64,000 bases of DNA, taken from positions 5,194,520-5,258,519 of the forward strand of contig CM024176.1 of the NCBI GenBank assembly GCA_013433145.1, read 5' to 3'. The position numbers and the translations under genes were made by a program. This document shows, piece by piece, positions 57,901-64,000 of the stretch. The number at the start of each line of letters is the position of its first letter. The stretch's first letter is position 1. The notes below the pieces were generated by a model, which was not told the origin of the DNA, searched no databases, and saw only the letters and a program-made list of their open reading frames with translations. The DNA is from Ascaris suum (taxonomy: Eukaryota; Nematoda; Chromadorea; Rhabditida; Ascarididae).

Positions 57901-60131
57901 TGAAACACCCAATAATTTCTTTAGTTGACTTCCTTAAAATTATCACAGAGTTTTTCGTTAGCACTTTTGCAATCTTACTCCATTTCAATACCGCTCGGTG
58001 ATTGAGATATTTATTTATGCATCGAATCTGTTCAGGAACACGCAAGATAGGGGAATTGAATTCACTTACAAAGCACATTATGGCAACGTCTTGTTTATGC
58101 TTTTGTACTTGTGTTTGTGTATTTGTCTGGAACTGCAGCCAGTAGATGTACAAGCAGCATCTTCACACGATCTCATATACCATTTTTCACGTTGTGGCCT
58201 ATCAAATTCGAGAACAAGTATGGGCATTTAAAGGAAGAAATTTTGTACTCATGTTTCAGTGCTATGCTAGCGATGAAATTTTTTAAAACGGAAGAGTTCT
58301 TTAAAACAGAGGAGTCCTTTTCTCTTTTATTGTTGACTATAAACTTAGGAAAATGGTCGGTGAGATCGATGAAATGGAAGATCGCATAGCTGCTATGGCA
58401 CTTCCGTTTTTTGATACTTTCAGGAATGGTCAGTTGAGTGGAGCTGAAATTTCATAGCTCATACGTGTGACAGCGAATTGGGAGCCACAAACGAGATACT
58501 GCATTGTTGTAGTGTCGCATACACTAGACAATCACCTCGACGCGTTGTGCTCACTTTATTTTCACGCTATCAGACGAGACCTGTCTCGAGTGTGCATGAG
58601 CGTTTGCAGCAATGTGATGTGTTCACAATGTATTTCCTATTACTATGCTTTGATTTGTTTATAGAATTTACTGTTAATTCAACAAATATTTCTATCAGTT
58701 CGAATTTCTCTCAGTAGGAATATGGCTGATTAATCGCTAATTTGTTAATTGAGCAGTTAATAATATATTGATTTATTCAGACATATAGATAATATATTCG
58801 GTTGTGTTTTTTCTTGTTTCTGGCATTCGCTTTATTACAATTAGTTATCCATAGGAAACACGTCACATATATCATATATAGCCTTGAGTGTTATCATGTT
58901 TACATGAGCATACAATCAATGGCGCCGACGGTCTTCATAGGCACATTTACGCACTCCGATAGCCCAGTTGAACAGTATTCGACTGCAACGCAAATATTCT
59001 TGAATGATTTCTATTTTCATGTGAGCTTTGCAAACATTTACAAGAAGCATGTACATGGATGTCGGTTTGTCCACTGGGAAGAGTTCAAAAGCATTTATAG
59101 ATTCAATAACAGCTAATGATTTTTTTAGCTGGTTAGTCGCAATAACAAGGAAACAGGTTGTTTCCTTGTTATTAAATATTGTTGCAGCCGTTCCGTTTCG
59201 TTTCGTCGACAAAGCTGCGAAAACGCGCACATCTGGCCGGGAAATGCATTTTCCCATCCGCAGCTCCCACTTTTTATTATTGCTTTAATGTCCATAAAAA
59301 GGCATATTTCCAAAAGTCATAAAACTTCATATGCGTTTTTCTACTTATTTGATTATCACAACCACTTCAGTCTTTTCCATGCTTAAGGTCTTTAGTTTCA
59401 TTACTTCCACTTGTGATAGCTGCAGTTTTGCAACCATTGTTCAGCACTAGCGCTGCTTCAACCAGTCGGTTGGTGTTTTACTGCTTGTGAAAGTTGTGTG
59501 AGCTTTGGTTCGTGAGTTGGAACAGTCGGCGAGATTTAAACGTCGATAGATTGTCAGATGACAGCCTACTTGAGAGTTGCCACAATTTCAGCCTTAAATA
59601 ACTCCGCTGATCAACTATTAATAGCTCTGTTTCGTTCTCTGAAGTATCGATTATTTTATTTTGCTTTGTTGTTCCAAAGGCATCAACGGTGCATTGTTAT
59701 ATCAAACGCTACTCTAGAAAATTCCTTTTCATTTAGTGCATCTTTTCGTTACTATTGTTGCCTTAAACTGTTAAGAAGTCAAGTGATATAAGTTTCGCTC
59801 ATTATTTGAGCATACTGTATTCTTTAAAATCAGTGAATTTTATCTGAGATGAAAATATGGGTTGATGTCTGAAGACAGCTCCGTAGGTTTTCGTTTTGAG
59901 AGAACTATTCGTTTAAATATTTGCTATTTACAGCACTTTTTTGTTTCAGCCGCCTTATATAACCGCAGTTGTTGAAATTGTTCTATCAGGACTTCATTCT
60001 AAAAATAGCATTACTGTTAACTTGTGCAATTGTAATTTTGAAATTTACGGTAAAAGTTTGCAGGTAAAGCCGTAAGCCGTTGAATACCACGGAACACTAT
60101 CGTTAGACATCTTTCGAGACAGTCTCCAACG
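54970..60131. other. Divergent spacer between the Maelstrom-like gene and dlat-1
   Basis: About 5.2 kb, expected to hold both promoters. It contains the 33-bp hairpin at 59141-59173, a purine-rich GAGAGG run near 57357-57380, and a tRNA B-box-like GTTCGAATCC on the minus strand near 57768-57777. No further gene is supported. Confidence 0.5.
59141..59173. repeat. Hairpin: 15-bp perfect inverted repeat with 3-base loop
   Basis: AATAACAAGGAAACA, loop GGT, TGTTTCCTTGTTATT. It lies in the spacer between the divergent Maelstrom-like and dlat-1 genes, about 1 kb upstream of dlat-1. It looks more like an extrudable cruciform or the remains of an inverted duplication than a microRNA precursor, which would need a longer imperfect stem. 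Confidence 0.95.
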
Positions 60132-60241
60132 ATGCTGAAGTTTCTACCTACGAACCTCTCGCCATCTGCTCGATTTTGGAATATCGCTCGCATAGCGGTG
60201 AACTATCCAACTACATCCTCATCCACGGTTATTATACCCAA
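60132..60241 (+). CDS. dlat-1: dlat-1 exon 1: presequence (tentative)
   Basis: ATG at 60132 opens [20 protein letters not shown], then [16 protein letters not shown], an Arg/Ser/Thr-rich sequence with no acidic residue, as expected for a mitochondrial presequence. It ends in phase 2 at GTGAGT and joins exon 2 in frame. An AGTTTGCAG at 60055-60063 could be the 5' trans-splice site. Phase agreement alone could arise by chance. Confidence 0.5.
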
Positions 60242-63200
60242 GTGAGTGCTTCTCATTCCTATTTGTTCTTTGATGAGCTGTTCAACACACGCATTCTACA
60301 GAAATTGTAACATAATATCGTAAGTCTAGTGTTAAATTCTTTTAGTGCTGGTTTGATTGTGTTCCTTTCATTCTATGTTTATGATAGTTGCCTCTAGCGT
60401 ATTCAAACGTTTGAACTCGGTCGCATTTCTAAGCGCATTGATGTGAATTCCTTTAATTTTCCTTGTGCAAGAGTACTTGAATTTAAAGCTACTACAGTTT
60501 ATCGCCTAATTTATTTGTCGCTTTTTGAATGTTTAACAGTCGACTTATTTAGTGAATATGTAGTGAAAATTCTATAGCTTTCTATAGCTACGTTTTATCG
60601 TAACCAATATGAATTTATAGTCGCCCTGCATCGATGAGCACATTCTCGTGGCATATTGCCAGAACAACAAATAAACTCCTCGAGAATCGTCGTTCTCTTC
60701 ATTTCAGCTCTCGGTTTTACAGCTCAGGTTCACACCTTCAAATTAAATTGTTAACAGAATGCCATTAATTTGTAGGAATGAAAATCTTAAACGTGTTTTA
60801 TTCGTGAATCCTCTTCGTGCGTTTGCAATAACACATGTGAGCAAGAACATCCTGAAATTCCATGAGGAGTGGAGAAAATTCGGAACCGATGATTTGCGCA
60901 GAACAGGCGAAGATATAAGTCGGCACGCTGCCAATATTTCACAGTACTACAGTGGAAACTGATAAGACTAGTGATAAGTGTCAAACCATCTAAATGCAAG
61001 TTCGAAACATCCATAATAATCTTCCCACCATCCCTCCTAAGAAATTCTGGTAAGGGTATAATTTCCCAAATTTTTTATTACTTGTCACTCAAAAAAGGTT
61101 GTCAGATAAAGTCACGGGGCAATAAAATGTTATCAAATTTACTGATGCGCTTTCATTCACATGCTCATTTTTGTTGGGAGTGAATAATGAATTTATTAAT
61201 TTGAACAGCCCTACAAACATATAAGCGGCTTTCAGTCATTCAGTTTCTCAATTTCTTTCACTATGGAAGTAAGGACGAGGCAGTTTCTGTCACAAGCAGG
61301 CAGACACAGGTACTGAGAATATGCAGAAGGGAAATAGGATCTCTAACTTCATCCTAAAAGCAAGTCGATCCGGGTTTTCTAAAACGTTTAGAGAATGAAT
61401 CTCCAGAGGCAGCAATTTTTATTCCTCATAATTGTTTGGTGTAATAAAGCGAATGAAGCTATTTGAAACTTTCCGACTTAAATTAAGTCAGGTGAGCCGA
61501 AAATAACTGACGTCCATCAGCACTCTTCAATTCCTTCCTTGAGTAGGCAGAGGGAGGGGATTTGAAGCTTCAGTTACTCCCTTTTACCCTCCCCCGCACC
61601 CCTCCCTCCATCCTATCGTGAGCCAGTTTACATGCAAGCGAAGTACAACGTGGTAAGCGTCCTTTGACGTTCTTGCGAAAGATCAACTGAATCTTATGTT
61701 CAGCAAGCATACACAGCCTGTGCCCGACCAACGCACTCTCTACAATTAAATATAGCTGTCTCCTATAAGGTAAAAGTCAGTCATTAATGCATTTTTGGTA
61801 GTGGTGCGGATAAACAAAAAATAGGTAAAAGTGGCGAAGTGCGGAAAAAAGTGAGATTTGGATCACTGAAAAATTACAAGCAATTTGAATCCAAACTTTA
61901 TAAGCTGCTTCAGCGGCGCTTAGTTCATTGACTTCATCCCGACTTGTGGTGACAATCGACCGTCCTACGTTGTCTCTAAAATTTTCATCCTCACAATCTT
62001 TTTGCAGTTTTTTCTTTTGCACAGTGTATACAAGACGGAACCGAAGAATCGTCGTTAGTGCTTTGCGATCCACTTTCCAGTCAAAAAGCCCTTCAGTGCA
62101 ACTGATTTCGTATGTGCTTTCATGCGACTAGTCCTTTCGAACAGAATATCGAAACACCTTCTATCAATTCAATGGCTGCTAGCCTCACTACACACAAATG
62201 TCCACACTTGCAGATTTACCGCAGCATTCTGCAATCGCATTGCCGGCTCTCTCACCAACAATGCAGAAAGGTACGATTGTATCGTGGAAGAAGAAAGAAG
62301 GCGACAAACTAGCAGAAGGGGATTTACTCTGCGAAATTGAGACCGACAAAGCGATTATGGGCTACGAAACACCTGAAGAGGGTTATTTGGCGAAAATTGT
62401 TTTACCTGAAGGAACTAAAGATGTTCCAATCGGGAAGGTTCGTTGCCTGAATATCAAGAGGGCTTTTTCTTGACCACCTGCTACTCCCTTTAATTCTTCG
62501 TAATCGACCATGTACTTATTCCACACTTATTCCACCTTGACCATTACTTATCTAACGAAAGAGAGCGTATTTTTTCCTTTGAGCGAACTACTAATATTTG
62601 GCAGTGATGACTGCAAAATAGAAAGTTAAATCTCCGGACCACTGCTCCAACTTCAGTGGTATGTAAAACTTCGGTCAACAATGAAGGCTACTGCTTAATT
62701 GATTGAGAAGGATGTCTGATATCATATTATTACCTCTGTCTGCAAAATTTTAGGCGATTGAGGTTTATATATTTTATATAATATTCTCTCAGGATATTCT
62801 TATGGTTCCTTCTTTGGTAAGGTTATATCATAGGTTAATGTGTAAGTATTGCGCGAAGAGGCAAAACTTCGTTTTGAAACAATTGCCATAGTCCTAGTGC
62901 AATTTTGGGTGGAATATGAACGGTGAAGTTAGCACACGTTGCAGGAACTTAACACAGCGGCACTATTTCATAAGTGACATCCGATTGGTTATTGAGATAT
63001 TTCTCGATTGCGCTCGTTAAATTTCCACTTTGCGGTTTGAATTTCCACTTTAGACTTCGAAGCTTTATGTGACGATTCTGGGAACATTTGCAATTTTTCT
63101 ATAAAGACTCTCGTTCCCGATATTTTGAAGTTTTCAAAATTTGGAACTTTTCTTCAGCTAAGGAACCCTCTTCGAAAAGGACTGAATCTTCCCTTCGCCG

Positions 63201-63593
63201 CTCTCATCCTCTCCTCGACTGACCGAATACATTGCCCTCTGTGTATACGCCTTCGTCAAGAACTGGTTGGTGGTATATTATGTTACAAGTTACGCGTGTT
63301 ATATCTGCCATTTAGCTATGCTCTATTTTCAGCTTCTGTGCATTATTGTACCGGAGAAGGGCGATGTGGGGGCATTCGCTAACTTCGTCGCCTCAGAAGG
63401 AGATCAAGCACAGGCTGCACCTACTCCATCAAACGAACCTCTACAAGCATCACGTCAACCAAAAGCACCTATTCCAACTCCAGACTCAGCAGCGTCTGCG
63501 CATCAAGCGGCTCCACCAAAACCTCAACAGGGCCGCGTTGCTGCAACGCCATATGCAAGGAAACTAGCTGCTGAGAAGGGAATCGCACTCGCT
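60132..63593 (+). CDS. dlat-1: Pyruvate dehydrogenase E2, dihydrolipoamide acetyltransferase (5' part; continues past window)
   Basis: E2 core enzyme of the mitochondrial pyruvate dehydrogenase complex; its lipoyl arm carries acetyl groups from E1 to CoA. Exons: 60132-60241, 60621-60727, 62214-62437, 63333-63593, all in phase. Residues 1 to about 72 are an Arg/Ser-rich mitochondrial presequence ending SSRFYSSD, a likely cleavage region. Residues about 73-165 form a lipoyl domain with [12 protein letters not shown] and [17 protein letters not shown]118 (codon 62348-62350) is the lipoylated lysine. Residues about 168-214 form an Ala/Pro/Gln-rich swinging linker. [16 protein letters not shown] (215-230) starts the E3-binding domain. 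The rest of that domain and the catalytic domain are not in the window. Only one lipoyl domain precedes the E3-binding domain. Exon 1 is less certain than the others: translation could instead start at ATG 60634 inside exon 2. Confidence 0.95.
60242..60620 (+). other. dlat-1 intron 1
   Basis: GTGAGT...TTTATAG, AT-rich. I see no other gene or repeat in it. Confidence 0.5.
60621..60727 (+). CDS. dlat-1: dlat-1 exon 2: presequence and cleavage region
   Basis: The exon follows a TTTATAG acceptor. It encodes [20 protein letters not shown] and [10 protein letters not shown], an amphipathic presequence whose R-F-Y-S-S end fits an R-x-Y/S processing site. An internal ATG (60634) could be the true start. 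It ends in phase 1 before GTTCAC; the split codon gives Asp with exon 3, so the mature protein would begin near SSDLPQH. Confidence 0.8.
60728..62213 (+). other. dlat-1 intron 2
   Basis: Long intron bounded by GTTCAC and CTTGCAG. It holds C/T-rich and G/A-rich patches near 61550-61610 and short open frames without recognisable content. Confidence 0.8.
62214..62437 (+). CDS. dlat-1: dlat-1 exon 3: lipoyl domain
   Basis: The exon follows a CTTGCAG acceptor: [74 protein letters not shown]. The E-T-D-K-A motif holds the lipoylated lysine. It ends in phase 0 at GTTCGT and continues directly into LLCIIV of exon 4. Confidence 0.97.
62438..63332 (+). other. dlat-1 intron 3
   Basis: Intron bounded by GTTCGT and ATTTTCAG. 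It splits the lipoyl domain between PIGK and LLCIIV. A repeated phrase 'aatttccacttt' occurs near 63020-63050; otherwise nothing notable. Confidence 0.9.
63333..63593 (+). CDS. dlat-1: dlat-1 exon 4: end of lipoyl domain, linker, start of E3-binding domain
   Basis: The exon follows an ATTTTCAG acceptor: [18 protein letters not shown] completes the lipoyl domain. An Ala/Pro/Gln linker follows ([36 protein letters not shown]). [19 protein letters not shown] begins the peripheral-subunit-binding domain. The donor GTAGGC at 63594 is chosen because relatives continue with a G-x-G-P-x-G-R-I segment that is not found in the remaining 400 bases. Confidence 0.93.
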
Positions 63594-64000
63594 GTAGGCA
63601 TTTGGTGGTTTCAGAAAATGTTGCATATTCTCGAGGTCCCACTGGACCCTAAATAAATTATCAATAATCACAGGACTTCCATTTCCAAAATCACCGCTTC
63701 CAAAAAGTACTGGGAGGTTTTGTTAGGCAATGATACCTGGGACACTTACTTCGTAGCTTTACCATAGTTATGTGTGTTTATATACCGTATATGGCCATCA
63801 TGGCTGCCTGCATTTCTTTGTCTGTCTGTCTGCTTGTCTGCCACACAATTTGAAATCACGAAGCAGAAATGCTATATTGATGAATTTGCATAACCTGCTC
63901 ACTTAGGAGACGAGCCACCAAGCGTTGTTAGGCGACGTGGTCGGTCGGTCGGCAGGATTACGGAAGATGCAAACCTTTGAGCACGCCTAGCGCGTTTTCG
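63594..64000 (+). other. dlat-1 intron 4 (5' part, runs off the window)
   Basis: No continuation of the E3-binding domain is found in any frame. The stretch contains a (TGTC)n-like run at 63817-63842 and GGTCGGTCGGTCGG near 63938-63955. Confidence 0.7.
63817..63842. repeat. (TGTC)n-like tetranucleotide repeat
   Basis: Repeated TCTG/TGTC units in dlat-1 intron 4. This is the complement of the AGAC type seen near 15.55 kb. Confidence 0.85.

Overview
This is nuclear DNA from an animal, most likely a parasitic nematode (a strongylid or hookworm-like worm). The genes are split into exons of about 90-220 bp by introns from a few hundred bp to nearly 3 kb. Splice acceptors are of the nematode type (TTTCAG, TTTGCAG, TTGTAG), and donors are mostly GTAAGT, GTGAGT or GTATGT. 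One gene belongs to an acetylcholine-receptor group expanded in nematodes. No prokaryotic gene organisation is visible. The species assignment is an inference.

Three protein-coding genes can be assembled from the sequence, and they occupy the right half of the window. (1) 31.2-39.9 kb, minus strand: a complete ten-exon Cys-loop nicotinic acetylcholine receptor alpha subunit of about 508 residues. It resembles the DEG-3/DES-2/ACR-23 group. All junctions agree in phase, but the exon 4 donor is weak. (2) 47.4-55.0 kb, minus strand: a Maelstrom-like gene with an N-terminal HMG box followed by a MAEL-type domain. It has eight recognisable exons and one junction I could not reconcile. (3) 60.1 kb to the right edge, plus strand: the 5' half of the pyruvate dehydrogenase E2 gene (dihydrolipoamide acetyltransferase, dlat-1). 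This part covers the mitochondrial presequence, one lipoyl domain, the linker and the start of the E3-binding domain. The catalytic domain lies outside the window. The Maelstrom-like and dlat-1 genes diverge from a spacer of about 5 kb. Nothing suggests that the three genes work in one pathway: they act at a neuronal or muscle membrane channel, in germline small-RNA or transposon control, and in the mitochondrial matrix.

The left half (1-31.2 kb) and 39.9-47.4 kb hold no gene I can support. They are AT-rich spacer with a long (AT)n microsatellite, homopolymer G/C runs, small tandem duplications, several short perfect inverted repeats, and two stop-poor tracts (12.2-14.6 kb and 42.8-43.7 kb) that may be relics of retroelements. 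I did not find a clearly new biological system. The points most worth checking are the odd features of the receptor and the two unresolved splice junctions.
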